From Hirundichthys speculiger (lineage: Eukaryota; Chordata; Actinopteri; Beloniformes; Exocoetidae): 64,000 nucleotides of DNA. Shown here piece by piece: positions 11,641 through 23,800 of this stretch. The notes under the pieces are model-generated. The model ran no database searches. It had not been told where the DNA came from and worked only from the letters and a program-made list of their open reading frames with translations. Position numbers and translations under genes: made by a program. The stretch covers positions 372,001-436,000 of the forward strand of contig JAGFBZ010000011.1 of NCBI GenBank assembly GCA_018398805.1. Reading direction: 5' to 3'. Each line of letters opens with the position of its first letter. Position 1 is the stretch's first letter.

Positions 11641-12426
11641 CTGTTTTCTGACTGGGGAGTTGGAACGCAGCCTACAACCTCACTTTCACCAACACTATGA
11701 GGTTAATGGTTGGGTCTTGAGGCAACTCGTGGCTCTGACCTGCCCAGAGAGGAGACTTCAGGTTGTGATGGCCCTGTTGTTTTTATTTATTTATCTATTT
11801 TTTATTTATCATATCTCCCTGTCCGTCTTGCTGCACATGGGGAACTGGCTGGACCAGATGGTTCCTGCTGGGCCTTGAGGGAAATCCAATCCACTGGTGA
11901 AGGTCTGCTTCATGGCACTGGCCCAACACAGACTGTGATTCAGCTTGTAGTACTGGTTGTGGTCGCTGGCTGATGCTGACCGAGTGTTTGATGTCAGCAT
12001 CACTGCTGTGTGTCTGGCTGCCGGGCTGCTGTAGCTCCAGTGTGCATAAGGGGGTGTTGCATCAAACATCACAACACAAACCACCACACATTCATTTACA
12101 TACACCTCAACACACTACCACTCATATAGCACATGCATTACCATGCTACACACACCACACACATCGCTGTTTTTCTTGTGTCTTTTTCTGTCCTTTCGTG
12201 CTTCACTGTCGGTTATTTTAGTCCTCTACGACAGAATCAGGGTTTCAGGTTTTAATAAAATATGTTACATCAGTCTGTCAAAGAGGGACACGTTTGCTCT
12301 CACTTATACATATGCAGAGAAAAACTAACATCTGCTACAATATCAAAGTGCGTGTATCTCTGACTTTGAAAAAAAAAAATTCTTTGCCAAATTATGGCAC
12401 TAACCATTATATGCAATATATGTGCA
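11641..12426. other. Unclassified sequence with CA-rich tract
   Basis: A CACA-rich tract lies at about 12065-12165. Overlapping frames on both strands (11660-12221) are low-complexity and not supported as coding. Confidence 0.4.
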
Positions 12427-12552
12427 TAGCATTCATGCATATTCATCTAAAATTGTGTGTAAATAAAAGAAATTGTAAATTGAAAAAAAAAATTCTCATA
12501 TGAGTAAAATCATATATAAAACATTTTTTATTTGCATTTTGTTTTGTTTTTT
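12427..12552 (+). repeat. 126-bp direct repeat, left copy
   Basis: The segment starts TAGCATTCATGCATATTCAT and recurs at 15096-15222 in the same orientation with only a few changes (an AAAAG/AATAAG difference and a shortened T run). The two copies bracket a SINE-type tail and a LINE. This is far longer than a LINE target duplication. Confidence 0.9.
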
Positions 12553-12735
12553 GGTGATTTTAAATTGCCTGCAGGTTATTTGTCTGTGTTTTATCCTTTG
12601 ATGGGCTGGTGACCTGTTCAGAAGAGAACGCGGCCTTTTCTCCATTCACAGATGGATTCCAGCCTCTCTGGGACTGGACTGATGAAGCAAGCATGAAAAA
12701 TAAAAAAAAATAAAAAAATTAAATGAATGGACAGA
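12553..12735 (+). mobile_element. SINE/LINE tail of the 'aaattgcc...gatgg' family
   Basis: TAAATTGCCTGCAGGT, GATGGGCTGGTGACCTGTTC, ATTCCAGCCTCTCTGGGAC and the A-rich, AATGAATGG-like end follow the order of a very common fish retroposon tail (typical form GATGGACTGGCGACCTGTCC). A minus-strand relative is at 53.73-53.97 kb. The copy starts right after the 126-bp repeat. Confidence 0.6.
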
Positions 12736-12976
12736 GGCTGGTCTGTTCACACAGTCTAATATCATTTTTAATTCCATATTTCAAGATTTGGAAAAACTAA
12801 ACTCACTTAAAATTTGTATTATTATATCCTTTATTTAACCAGATAAAAGCCTCATTGAGATTTTTCAATCTCTTTTTCAAGAGGGACCTGGCATAGCAGC
12901 AGCAGACAAAAGTTACAACAACAACAAATACATTCATACAATTGTATAAAAACCTAGCAGACCTGAAAAAAAGGCA

Positions 12977-14230
12977 TCAAACGTTGAAACAATCACAGTG
13001 TCCGAGATTAGCACTTTCCCGGTCCAATAGTAGAGCTTTAAATTTCCCGACAGTGATCAGCTCTGACAACCTCAGGTCCTTCTGGAACAAGTTCCATGAC
13101 GAGGGTGCAGCGTATTTAAAAGCTTTCTTCCCCAGTTCTGTTCTGACTCGGGGTACAGACATTGTAATAAAATCCTGTGAGCGTAGTCCATACGACTTAT
13201 CAGACCTAATTAAATACGTTCTCAAATAATCAGGAAGCAGCCCAAAAACAGTTTTGTAGACAAAGAGTAGCCAGTGTGACAGTCTACGGGCCGACAGGGA
13301 GGGACGGTTTGCAGCAGCATACAGCCGACAGTGATGAACACCGTACCCACATCCAGTAATAAATCGTAACGCACAGTGATAAACCGAATCTAGCCTCTTC
13401 AAATGTTTTTTAGCTGCATTCATAAATAGTGTGTCACCATAATCAAGTATAGGCAAGAATGTGCTTGAGATTAAATAATCTCTAACCTGAGCGGAAAAAC
13501 AGGACTTATTTCTAAAGAAGAATCCCAGTTTTCCTTTGCACTTAGAGACAAGTCTGTCAATGTGCTCTTTAAATGACAGATTATTGTCAATAGTAATGCC
13601 CAAATACTTATATGAGGTCACAGATTCAATTTCTGCTCCTTGAGCTATAGTGATTTTTTGAGGGTTAGCAGACAAAACTTTGCCACCAGAGAACACCATC
13701 ATCTTAGATTTACTGGCATTTAAGACCATTTTTAGATTATTTAAATGCGACTGAAACACATTGAAAGCAGACTGTAAGAAATCAATGGTATCTGTTAATC
13801 TTTGAGATGCACAGTATAGAACTGTGTCATCAGCGTACAAATGGTACATACTGTTTGATATGTCCTGACACAAATCATTAACATAAATAGTAAACAACAA
13901 AGGTCCTAATGTCGAACCTTGCGGAACACCCTTTGACACGAGAATGGATGAAGAATAGAGCCCAGCTGTGTAAACACGCTGAGTTCTGGCTGTCAAATAA
14001 TTTTGAAACCATCCAACAGCCTGGCTTGACAAGCCGATATCAAAGAGCTTATTCAGAAGCGTGATATGATCGACTGTGTCAAAGGCTTTTGACAAGTCGA
14101 TGAATAAGGCCGCACAGTATTTTTTGTCATCCAAGGCCTCAATGATGTCATTCACTACTTTTGTGGCAGCGGTGAGTGTACTATGCTGCTTCCTGAACCC
14201 TGATTGATATTGGGCCATGGTGCTATTCAA
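12977..14230 (-). pseudogene. LINE reverse transcriptase, main frame (417 aa)
   Basis: The enzyme copies its own RNA at a nicked target site. The frame shows the finger/palm motifs in order: FIDLSKAFDTVDH (residues 43-55, first catalytic aspartate), GVPQGSTLGPLLF (101-113) and YADD (132-135, catalytic pair). It then continues to YKYLGITID near 207 and a C-terminal region with SARRLSHWL. The first residue shown is not a true start. The protein continues upstream in the other frame (14281-14934) and the two are separated by one small frameshift near 14310-14330. All catalytic residues are present, so only that shift and the lost 5' end prevent function. Confidence 0.85.
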
Positions 14231-14280
14231 ATTTAAGAAATCTTTTATCTGCTCACTGACAAGCTTTTCCAGAACTTTAG

Positions 14281-14934
14281 CTAGGACACATAATTTAGAA
14301 ATTGGCCTATAATTAAACTTGAAGGATCACCTCCTTTAAGGAGAGGAAGAACAAATGCCGTTTTCCACACTTCAGGAATTGCATTATGAGAAAGAGACAA
14401 GTTAAAAATATATGTTAGTGGTTCAGCAATAATGTCAGCAGCAATTTTAAGAAAGAAAGGGTCAAGCTTATCTGGACCTGCAGATTTGCTCGTATCAATA
14501 TTTTTCAGAGCTCTACAAACCTCAGTCACATTAAAAGGAATAAAGTGAAAGGGCTCAGTCTCCAAGGTTGATGTAGGTGTTAACAACTGAGCATCCTGCT
14601 CACAAGACTGATGTGAAGGTGGTTGAAGAGACTCAAATAAGTGCCCAGAGGAAGCAAAGTGTTCATTAAAACAATTAAGAATCGCTGCTTTGTCAGTAAC
14701 TGTGTGGTTTCCATCCTGAATACAAGATGGTAATTCTTTTGTAGTTTCCTCGCCATAAGAAGATTTTATCACTCTCCAGAATTTCTTTGGATCCTTTAGG
14801 TTCTTTGTAGTTTCAGAAAGGTAGTAATTTGATTTTGCTTTCTTTACTTCAGAAGTAAAACGATTTCTAAGCTGCCTAAACCTCAGCCAATCAGCCTGAG
14901 ATGAAGATTTTCTGGCAAAAACACTTAAAGTCAT
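14281..14934 (-). pseudogene. LINE ORF2 segment upstream of the RT core (217 aa)
   Basis: This is the linker and RT N-terminal part of the same LINE protein. It contains KKFWRVIKS (about residue 50), DTSKSAGPDKLDP (about 150, the GPD motif that opens the RT fingers) and WKTAFVLPLLKGGDPSS (about 190-207). The frame is then lost, where the family normally continues with NYRPIS. An NYRPIS-like coding sequence is present in the alternative frame just downstream, which shows a small insertion or deletion. The endonuclease domain expected before this segment is absent, so the copy is 5'-truncated. Confidence 0.8.
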
Positions 14935-15095
14935 AAAAGCAATGATTACCTATTTGTAAAATAGGTTTAGTTAGGTTCACCAAAGGGATCACACCAATAG
15001 CTTAAAGAATTAAAGGGGAAATTAAAGGTCCTTTTTTAAAATTTTCAGTCCCCTTGGTAGATTTGTATGGAGTGAGACACGGTATGTGTCCAAGC

Positions 15096-15222
15096 TAGCA
15101 TTCATGCATATTCATCTAAAATTGTGTGTAAATAATAAGAAATTGTAAATTGAAAAAAAAAATTCTCATATGAGTAAAATCATATATAAAACTTTTCATT
15201 TGCATTTTGTTTTGTTTTTTTT
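15096..15222 (+). repeat. 127-bp direct repeat, right copy
   Basis: This is the partner of 12427-12552, about 95% identical by eye and in the same orientation. It lies 155 bases beyond the point where the LINE protein ends. Confidence 0.9.
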
Positions 15223-15830
15223 GTCTGTGAAAATATTATTCAAATAGGTACAACCTCAGAAGATTATTGTTTTGGCAAAAATTAAGAATCCTTAAACTGA
15301 CTCCAGTCAAACATCATAAGAGACAAGTCTTTATTACAATGACAACAGTCCAAACATGCACGTGCATCTTTCTGAAGTGTTTTAAGGAGGCAGCAGCTAC
15401 CTCACTGCTTTACAACAGTCTTTTAGGGAGAGAAGAACCCCTCCTCAAATAACCCCTATCATAAAAAGTGAAAGAAGATGTCACTTAGGAAAAAGAAAGT
15501 ATATATTAAAGCACAACCCGAGACCATTTACAACATCTTAACTGCCATAAACAGGTGGATGACCTGTTTATGGCCTGGATCCTAAACCAGACCACTCACT
15601 AATCTCCCATGAGTCAGCATTTTCTAAAGGGAGACACATAAACCCATAAACATGCTAAGACCACTAGAATGGAGAACTAATAAGCATCGGATCACAATAT
15701 GTAGGAGTAGAAATAACATATTTAAAGTTTCCCATTACAATTATGAATGCGAGGTACAATTTTATGGTTGTGGTTTCTTCATTACGAATACAAAGATGCA
15801 AGTGAGAAATCACAGTCAAAAATACATCAC
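15223..15830. other. Unclassified sequence, possibly repeat-derived
   Basis: No gene is recognised. TCTTTATTACAATGACAACA at about 15329-15348 resembles a reversed LTR polyadenylation region, but no LTR boundaries were found. Confidence 0.3.
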
Positions 15831-16660
15831 GGGGTCACAGGCATCATCTATGCACGGAGGGTTAATCGAGTCCTCAAGAGTCGGCAGGTATGCATCTGAG
15901 CTGAGCTGCTCATGGAAAACCATCTCCGGACTCTTCCAGTCAGAACTGTGCAAGGACCTTCTGAAAAAAATCCTCCTGTTAGTGAGTCACTAGATGACAC
16001 GGACCTCAGAGATCTGTTCATAAAGACTGTGTAACTGCTGGCTTTGGCATCAACCAAACATGTTCGGGATATTCACGTTTTAGTGGCACATCCCTCATGC
16101 ACTTACACTTGGCAACAGAGATGACTGGATTTCTCTTAAACCCAACCTTGCCTTTGTGGCCCAAAGTGATGGACTTTTTTTCCCCCCCATTTTTCTTACG
16201 GCATTTTCTCAGCCACCTTTCTCTTCATCTGAAGAGCAACTATTGAGAATGCAGTTTCCAGTTAGACCTTTGCACTCTTATGTGGAAAAGAACTAAAGGA
16301 CTGACAAACTGTTTCATTGGCCAACCGCCATAAGGGCAGGCCTGTCACTAAGCAACGGCTCTCATATTGGTTTATGGGAGCCATAGCTCTGGCCTGCATG
16401 AGTCACGGTTTGCTGTCACCTATGGGTCTGCTTGCCCAGTGTACTCGGGGCAGCTGAAAGTTGGTCTTCATCTCTCAGTTTTGATCAGTGTTATGAATTG
16501 GATGTCTCTGTTTTTCATGCTGTGCTGATCTCTGTTCTCTCTCTGAGGCAGAGTGCCACTCCTTGATCTCTGGTGGTTACCCATAGTAGGACAATGAAAC
16601 AAGTGCTATGACTGAGGTCTTTAGGTTTGCTCAAGTAACCCCAGTTCTCAGAGTAACATG
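15831..16660 (+). mobile_element. DIRS-like retrotransposon remnant
   Basis: The segment contains a decayed tyrosine recombinase of the DIRS1 type (15985-16457). It also has CAAGTAACCCCAGTTCTCAG at about 16633-16652, a phrase I associate with DIRS-like and related fish elements. No reverse transcriptase or RNase H part is seen upstream, and the outer boundaries are estimated. DIRS elements integrate with a tyrosine recombinase and so leave no target duplication to check. Confidence 0.6.
15985..16457 (+). pseudogene. DIRS-type tyrosine recombinase, decayed
   Basis: This would be a site-specific recombinase inserting a circular DNA copy. One frame from about 16005 reads DLFIKTV, a stop, then LLALASTKHVRDIHVLVAHP, like the family's LL..CSAKRV..LHAL..HPSC block. 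Another frame gives FPVRPLHSYVEKN. A third, open from 16305 to the TGA at 16455, reads SLANRHKGRPVTKQRLSYW and then SHGLLSPMGLLAQCTRGS. The family's usual AHSTRG signature here is AQCTRG, so the catalytic histidine position is changed, and the C-terminal tyrosine segment is cut off by the stop. The frame changes and stops make it a pseudogene. Confidence 0.7.
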
Positions 16661-17647
16661 AGTGGGATACCTCACCTGTCAGGCCTGCTTGCTTGGGCAA
16701 AGCAAAAAGGGGTGCTTATCTTAAATGACACTGCATGGCTTCTGAAATGTCAGATGGACTTTCACTTTCCCCCACAGCACTGTCTGCTAATGTGCTTTAT
16801 ATTAAATGTTTTAAATTTAAATGTTTTAACTGATGTCTTGGCCCTCTAAGATGAGGGCCAAGACATAATTGCTGTAACCTCGTCACTTTCTTTCTTCGAC
16901 TCTGTGTGGCTGATATTTGGCATTTGTGTTGAGTTTTCATGCAGCTAGATTACATTTAGGTTAAAATGTTGTGTCTCTGACATGTTTAGTTGTGCTACTT
17001 CTGGCCTCTGAGCTCACTTCATTATTCACAGTAGGGCTATGTCCAAGCTGCTGGCTTGTTTTATGGTTTAGTCTCCTGAAATCATTAAGTACTGTTGATA
17101 ACCTGCTTATCATTACAAAAAATTTTAACTAATTATTGACAGCTTCTAGCCCAGTATTTTATACCAAGTGGACTATTAAAATATTTTTTTTTCTTTTTGA
17201 GCCTTTTGAGATCAGAATTTGTGTGCATCTTATAATAACTGACGTGGCAGTTTGTGTCTTTGAAAGTATGCTTATTAAACTCACCAGCTGCTGCTGTCTT
17301 GTGGTGTTAGTTATAATTAGTTATCTAAGCAGGGACATTAACGTACATTTGCAGGCATATTTCCACATTATGATTAGTAGGTCCAATTCGTTATTCTTAT
17401 TATTGTAATGCTACGGTCGTCAGGGTGATTTGTTGTTCCTTCTTTTTTTTTTAATAGACACCAGACACAAGACACCAGACTTTTTAACAGCTCAGAAATC
17501 ACACATGAACCAACTTCCACAATACTTTGCTCTATTTCCTGACTTGACCAGACCTCTTGGCCCCTGCCTTTCTTGATGCTGATGGCCGATAGAGCACGTG
17601 TGGTGAGAGTGTTGTCCTTGAGTACTACTGCCCTTCATGTTTTTGAT
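16661..17647. other. Unclassified sequence, one small hairpin
   Basis: I see no gene or known repeat. It contains the perfect 14-bp inverted repeat at 16833-16866. Confidence 0.4.
16833..16866. repeat. Perfect 14-bp inverted repeat, 6-nt loop
   Basis: ATGTCTTGGCCCTC is followed by TAAGAT and its exact complement GAGGGCCAAGACAT. It could fold as a stable hairpin. No T run follows, so there is no reason to call it a terminator. Confidence 0.85.
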
Positions 17648-17850
17648 CAGGGGCCCCGAACCCCCCGGTCCCAGGCCCGGTACCGGTCGGTGGGTCATTT
17701 GGTACGTCTTCAGAATGAGTAAAAAACGTCTGCCGGTCCTATAATTTCATTTTGTTGTATTTATCTGCGGCACATTTTACAGACGGGTCAGTGAAAATAT
17801 TGCTTGGCATTAAACCGTTCCTCGGTGCAAAAAATGGTTGGGGGCCACTG
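17648..17850. mobile_element. Short non-autonomous hAT element (MITE)
   Basis: The left tip is CAGGGGCCCCGAACCCCC and the right tip is the complement of CAGTGGCCCCCAACC. The interior has the phrase CCCGGTACCGGTCGGTGGGT, known from hAT (Charlie/Tip100-like) non-autonomous elements. Flanking octamers are TTTTTGAT (17640-17647) and TTTTAGAT (17851-17858), a 7/8 match that fits the hAT 8-bp target duplication. There is no coding capacity in 203 bases. Confidence 0.8.
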
Positions 17851-20800
17851 TTTTAGATGATTCCACGCTTCAACACACTTGGCTCGGGTGAGTGGGTGGT
17901 GTATTGTGCAGACCTTGATTACAGGCTGATGAGGAGTCATTGATTTGAGTCCCTGTGTTGAAACAGGGACACACCAAAAACATGCTGGGAAATGGCACAT
18001 GAGGACCAGGACTGAGACACACAGCTGTAAGTGGTTTGAAAAGAAATTTAAGGTCACCAAGATGGCCTGTTCTAGAGCGGCGTGGATATCCTTGAAGAGA
18101 TGTAGGAAAAGATGACAGTGCTGCAACACACTTACACTAAACTGTTATATGGTTCTGGAGTAAAAGGACTACAGATGTTTAAAAAAACATTACCTTAAAT
18201 AGTCTTAAAAGAGCAGTTTTCTTCATTCCACATTTCTTCATTCCACATTTTCAAAAAGTGGTTTCACAAGCGCTCAATCAGTCTCTTTGTTACCTGCGCT
18301 GATTCTTTTGTATCTCCTTGAGCACTCCTTTCAGAGTCCACTTCACTTCATCGCATGGCCAGTCTAATAGAAACTTCAATAAAACATTGGCATAAAACCT
18401 GTAATGTGCTGCTCCCTCATAAAGCTTCCAAGTTTCCCTTTTTTTTTTTTTTTTTGAGTAGATCTCTGCCAGAGTAAATCAGAACATGTAGCTTAGAGTA
18501 ATTCAGGTTGGAAATTTAAGAGTTCACTCGTTCAGTTACAATAAGAACAGGGTGCGTTGGAGGAGAAGTTGGGATTATCAGTCAAAACAGAAGAGCCCTA
18601 CATTCATTTACTTCCATAAGGATGAGAAATTCCCTCACTTGATATTCCTCTCTGAACCAATTCTTTTTCTTTGTTTGCCTTTAAAGCGTAAAATGCATGA
18701 CTGGGACTTTAGATTGATGGATGGTAACAGTACCCGGAGGCAACAGTTTCAACTTACAGGTGTATCTGTGTTTCTAACGATTTTGAGTAAAACACCCTCT
18801 CGTGCACATAGTGATGTTGGGAGGCTTAAATCTTGGTTTATCATTAGTTTTTCTTCTTTGACTGGACCTCCTGAATAGACAGCGACTGCAGCGTGTGTGG
18901 GTGTGTATATCTAACTTGATTAGTCTCAAACGTGCTCCCCTCACTGAGAAAGAATTACGCTGTGAGCCAGGCAGTGCCTGTGCTGTAAAGATGTAGAGTG
19001 GCTTACTGGCATGCTATTGTGTAGCAGAGGAGCTTGTCTCTCATTAGCAGGGAGAGTTCGACATCTTCAGAAAGCTGCTCATACCTTTGTCGCCAATACG
19101 CCACTGTGGCAGCGTCTGATTTAATGTCACTCTGTGCAGTACTTGCAATTGTTTTCTAAACTGAACCTCGTACACCTTCTTCTGTGTCAGCCAGCAGTCA
19201 GAAAATATGCACCACTCAAACAATATGTGAAGAAACTGAAGCAATCTGCCACTTGAAAGTATTGCAAGTAAACTTAGCAAGCATAAATTTACAAACAAAA
19301 TGAACCTCTCCGGAACGATTTTACAATTTTCAGCATAAAAGCATTAAAACAGTATATATATATTTAAATATGCAGCGTTTTACAAGTGACACACAGTAAT
19401 TATAGTATCAGCTAAGCAGCCTGCCTGGACACTTTTTGATTAAGCAACAGTCCGCTATGAACAAGCAAAATTATACATTTCATAAATGATAAATTTCTCA
19501 CTCATCTTGCCATCAAACTATTATTCATCTACATATAAGGAATGTTGAGGGAGACCTACAGGCTCACTGTAGGGCATGTGTGGGGAAAAAACATTCATTC
19601 TAAGAAGATTATGGTTATTTTCTAGGAATCCACAAAAAAATATACTTGTAGCAGTGGGGAAAAGTTGATTTTATGTGCATCTCTCTGGGGTTGTGTGCTA
19701 GATTGCGTCTTTTTAATGTTGAGGCAAGAAACACCAGCTGTTGAGGTTTGTAGTCAGAGTTGAAAGTTGAATCAATGTGGAGTAGCAAGATATTCATCCG
19801 GAAATACAACCATTCTTCACCCAAAGCAAGTGTTTTTAATTTAAGAACCCATATTGCACCTGTTGTGTATATAATTATCATAAATCAGACTTTAGGTAGT
19901 GAACAGTGCGTGCCGTGTTCTCTCATTTGCAGTATGTGAATGAGCGCTGTCCTAATTCAGAACTGCTGTTGTGCTCTTACTGAAAGGGACGACAGCAAAC
20001 TTTCTTGTTTGGCTGCTTCAGCTGAGTTACTGCCCTGTTAACTGTAGGTTTTAAACAAAATGAACCTTTGTGTCTAATCTTTTCTTTTTAGGAGAGATTA
20101 ATGTTGCACCATCATCAGTGCTGAAGACAGACCTCCTTTCTCTGCTATGTCTTCCTGCAGTTGTTCCAGTAGAAGTAGACTACTCCATCACTCCTTGCCT
20201 AATTGATGGGAACATAGCCTGGAATTTCATGTGAGGTTCAGCGTTGTCCTTACCCTCGTGCTAAATTGGCAGCTTATGAGTCAGTGTGAGTTTGTATAGC
20301 TGCTTCACAACTGGAAGTCTACGTGTCACACAGGCTCCAAATGCAGCGCGAATGACCAGTTTCAACCAGTGCTGCCACCCAGTGGATACCATTTTCGCAC
20401 TAACCCCGACACACACCACTGCCAACACTTGTCCTGCACCGAACGCTCTGTTGTGGTGGAACATTCATCTTGAGGCTGGATTTCACCCTGGTGGTGGCTT
20501 AATTTGTCTCTCTGGAAATTTCCAAGAATTTCAACGGAGTAGGCTAATGGCTCAGTTGATAAACAGTATTTCACTTCTTTTTTCAGTCACATACTTGTGC
20601 ACATCTTACACTCAGTTTCAAGGGAGCAGCCGTTTTTTTTTAAACTGCCAGCCTTATAAGTAGTCTTTTTGGGCTCACAATCGCTGAGTGTCACATTGTG
20701 TAACATCATATTTTGTCTCTGCATGATGGTTAAGGCAGCACATGATAAGGCAGCGCCAGGCGCCTAGCCGCAGCCTCAGTGCACCGTTGACCCATGTCCA

Positions 20801-23800
20801 ACTATGTTTGTCTGATTCTTGTTTGTTCTCTGTGACGATGTACTGGAATGTAATTGTGCTGGGACGCTGGCTCAATGACAACGTCTCCTTGATTTCCTGA
20901 AGTTAGCATCAAAACCTCAAGTTGTTTAATCACTTGCCCTGCTTTTAAAATGTTTGGTTTCGAGATCTCTCAGTCTCTTTATCTCTCAAACCCCTGGAAA
21001 TGTTATGTTGAAATCTCTAATTTCAAAGGAATCTGTGACTAGAATCTGGAATGACTACATTCCAGATTGTAGTGACTTATTAGCAAAAGTCACTGCTAAT
21101 AAGTGTTGTTTGGATTGAGGATTGTTTGTCTAAGGAAGAGATGGTCCTATGCAACTCTGATTCTTTATACTCTGATTTAGCGTGCTTTCATGTGAAACCT
21201 TTGAGGGGCAAGTGAAGTGAGCGGTGACCTTGCCTGGCTGTGAGACTAAGACAATATGCCCAAGGCCAAAACAACACTCTGTTATACACACTTACAGCGT
21301 GCACTGTGCACACACATTTGCAGTTAAAACAATTAGTTGTTTGGAGTCATTTCAGTGCAATAGCGTTTTTCTCTTAGTGATGAAAAAAGCTATTGATCTG
21401 GTGAAGTGGACGGGCAGTTTTCAGTAAATGGTCTTATTTCTGATGGAGAAAAGGGTGTTAGATCACATTTCTACCCCTGTGATGTGGAGAAATGAGCAGT
21501 TAAATATGGCGTTATATTAAAGGTAAGCTCAGTTTCACCCCGTGTCTTGTTCCTGCTGGATTACCGTCCCATTGTCACGGCATGGAGGAAGGCTGGTCAC
21601 TGGTGTTAGATTTGCTCATCTGGGTGCAGACTGTTTTGCAGATTTCAACTGCTTCCAAATTGAAGCTTTAAATGGTGTCATGCAACCTTTTAGAAACAGC
21701 GTGAACAATGCTAGGAAGGATTGTGTGCTTTCGTGTTTTATTTCTTTGCCTTTTGGTCGTCCAAGTGGAATAACTAACAAATGACAATAGAAACGCAGTT
21801 CTATTGTGCATTCCTTCCACTGGCAGTTGATATCGTAGAGCTCATTAGATACCAGATTACTTCGGATCTAATTGCAACTGTTATCTTTGTACATCATAAA
21901 AATGTGCAGTCTTTTTAAAATCTTTTTGCACCGATTCAGTTCTACTTCATCTGCTCTCGTTGTTCTAATATTTTTCATCGTCAGGTTTCAAGTGTTTGTC
22001 CGTGCTTGTAAATCTGACATTTTCGAACTGTGGGATCAAAGGCAGATCCTTCTCTACCTCCACTGTTTGATTTCCAGAGAATAGCTGACCTTAATCCCCA
22101 GGAGCATTAAGGATGAGCTCTTGAGGGTTTAACTTTACTTCAGATGACCTACATCAGATTAATAACCTCAACTAAAGTTCCTTTAAGAGTAGCATGAAGT
22201 CTTTTGTTGAATATTTTCTGTGAGAGCTTGTTGAAGCTTTTATAGAAGTATAGAAATATAGCCCTCTTTTATGGCACGACACACAGCATAGGTAAGAGCA
22301 ACTCCTCTGCACTCCCCATCTCTTTCATCTGCTGGTCTTATGTGACATTTCCAAACAATCAATAATTTGTTTGCGTGTGACATTTGCAAGAAGTTCATAA
22401 TTTTATATTGTCTGCGGATTTAATAGCTTTTGTTCAGAGTGAACGAGAGAAGGTTGAACCACTGATCCAGACGCTGCACATGACATGTGCTGATTACACC
22501 CCATGTGTGTTTCTGCCTACTTCCAAGAAATCTTTACGGCCTTTTAAGACGGAGTCATGAAGCAAATACCAGAAAACTGATGGGGCTATGGAAAAAGAAA
22601 TCATTCCATGACTGTGAGTGAGAGAGGTCGTGGCATTGTCGTGCTCGCAGGGGTTGAGATGTAAACATCAGGAGAGGTGTTTACCTGAGACCTAGTTTGA
22701 ATGTTAGAGTGGGTAAGAGCAGGCGTGATATGATTGGGCTCGGCTGTTGTAGCCATTTTAGTTGTTAAGTGTCCACTGAAGCCAACAAGAGGTTAAAAAC
22801 AAAGCCAGTAGAGCACAAAGGCTTTGCAATCTTTCACTGTTGATTAAGTAAATATACACAGGTCATTCCAGGTAGAAGAAAAAAAATCTCAATCAGCCAA
22901 AATTGGCATTTGAAGGTCAGACCTTTAAGAAAACTGGTAATTGGAACTGGTATTCTTCCAACCACAACCACAACATTTAGAGGCACAAATTAAGTTGACA
23001 TAAAACATGCATCCATGGTTTTGCCGAAAGCCACTTTTTTTCTTTTTTTTTTAAATGTTACCTTGGCTCCCTCTGAATCTGACTGCCTTTTTGTCCTTTT
23101 TTGTTTTTTGAATAAACCTTAACAAGAGACTGTGCTTTAAAATATGCACCAATCGTGCCTTCTGCCATTCAGAGCACTGAGCATCAGTGAGGGGGCATAC
23201 TCCTACACCCTTCCCTGATTCACTAATCATTCAAGATCATGCCATCACCAGAAGATAAAAGTGAATTGTAGTTGGTGTTAAATCACCTCTCAGTCAGTCA
23301 GTTGTTAACTGCCGATAAAACCAGAAGACGGAGGAAAATAATGCAAATGCACCTCTACAACACACAGACTGAACAGAAAGCGTTGCAGTCCTCTTTTGTC
23401 CTAAAGTCTAGATTTAATAACACTGCAGTTGTCTGCATGCACATGTGGCAAAACCACAAAAAGGAAACAAATGTGTTTCAAAAAACAAGATTAAGCCACC
23501 AAATAGTCAGTGTGATTTAGCAACTTTTATTTTGGAGCGTCACTTCCTGTTCCTCTTTTCGGTCACCTGGTGAGACACACAGGTGAGAGGGCGGAGTTAA
23601 ATACATGAAGGAAATTGAGAAAATGTTTGACTGAGAGGAGAATCCAGGGATGGAGGTCACAGCTTGAAGGAGGGCGTGTTGAAAATACGCCTAAACCCCA
23701 TGGAGCATTATTTTCATTTCAGGAAAGCCACTACTATTAAAAAGAGAGATTTTTTAAAGACAGAAGTGGAGGGCTCTGTTTCTTTTACTATTTTATTTTC

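Larger units (their letters stand above)
12780..14940 (-). mobile_element. Non-LTR retrotransposon (Jockey/L2-type LINE), 5'-truncated
   Basis: Read on the minus strand, the element begins inside the protein near 14940, runs through a reverse transcriptase, and ends in an untranslated tail with CTCTTGAAAAAGAGATTG and GGTTAAATAAAGGATAT at 12820-12890. That tail (…AATCTCAATGAGGC…, then TAAATAAAGG repeats) is characteristic of an abundant fish LINE. The 5' endonuclease part is missing. Few defects suggest it is young. A 126-bp direct repeat lies outside both flanks. Confidence 0.85.

Noticed and set aside
16833..16866. Rho-independent terminator
   Set aside because: The hairpin has no following T run, and the sequence is from a eukaryote.
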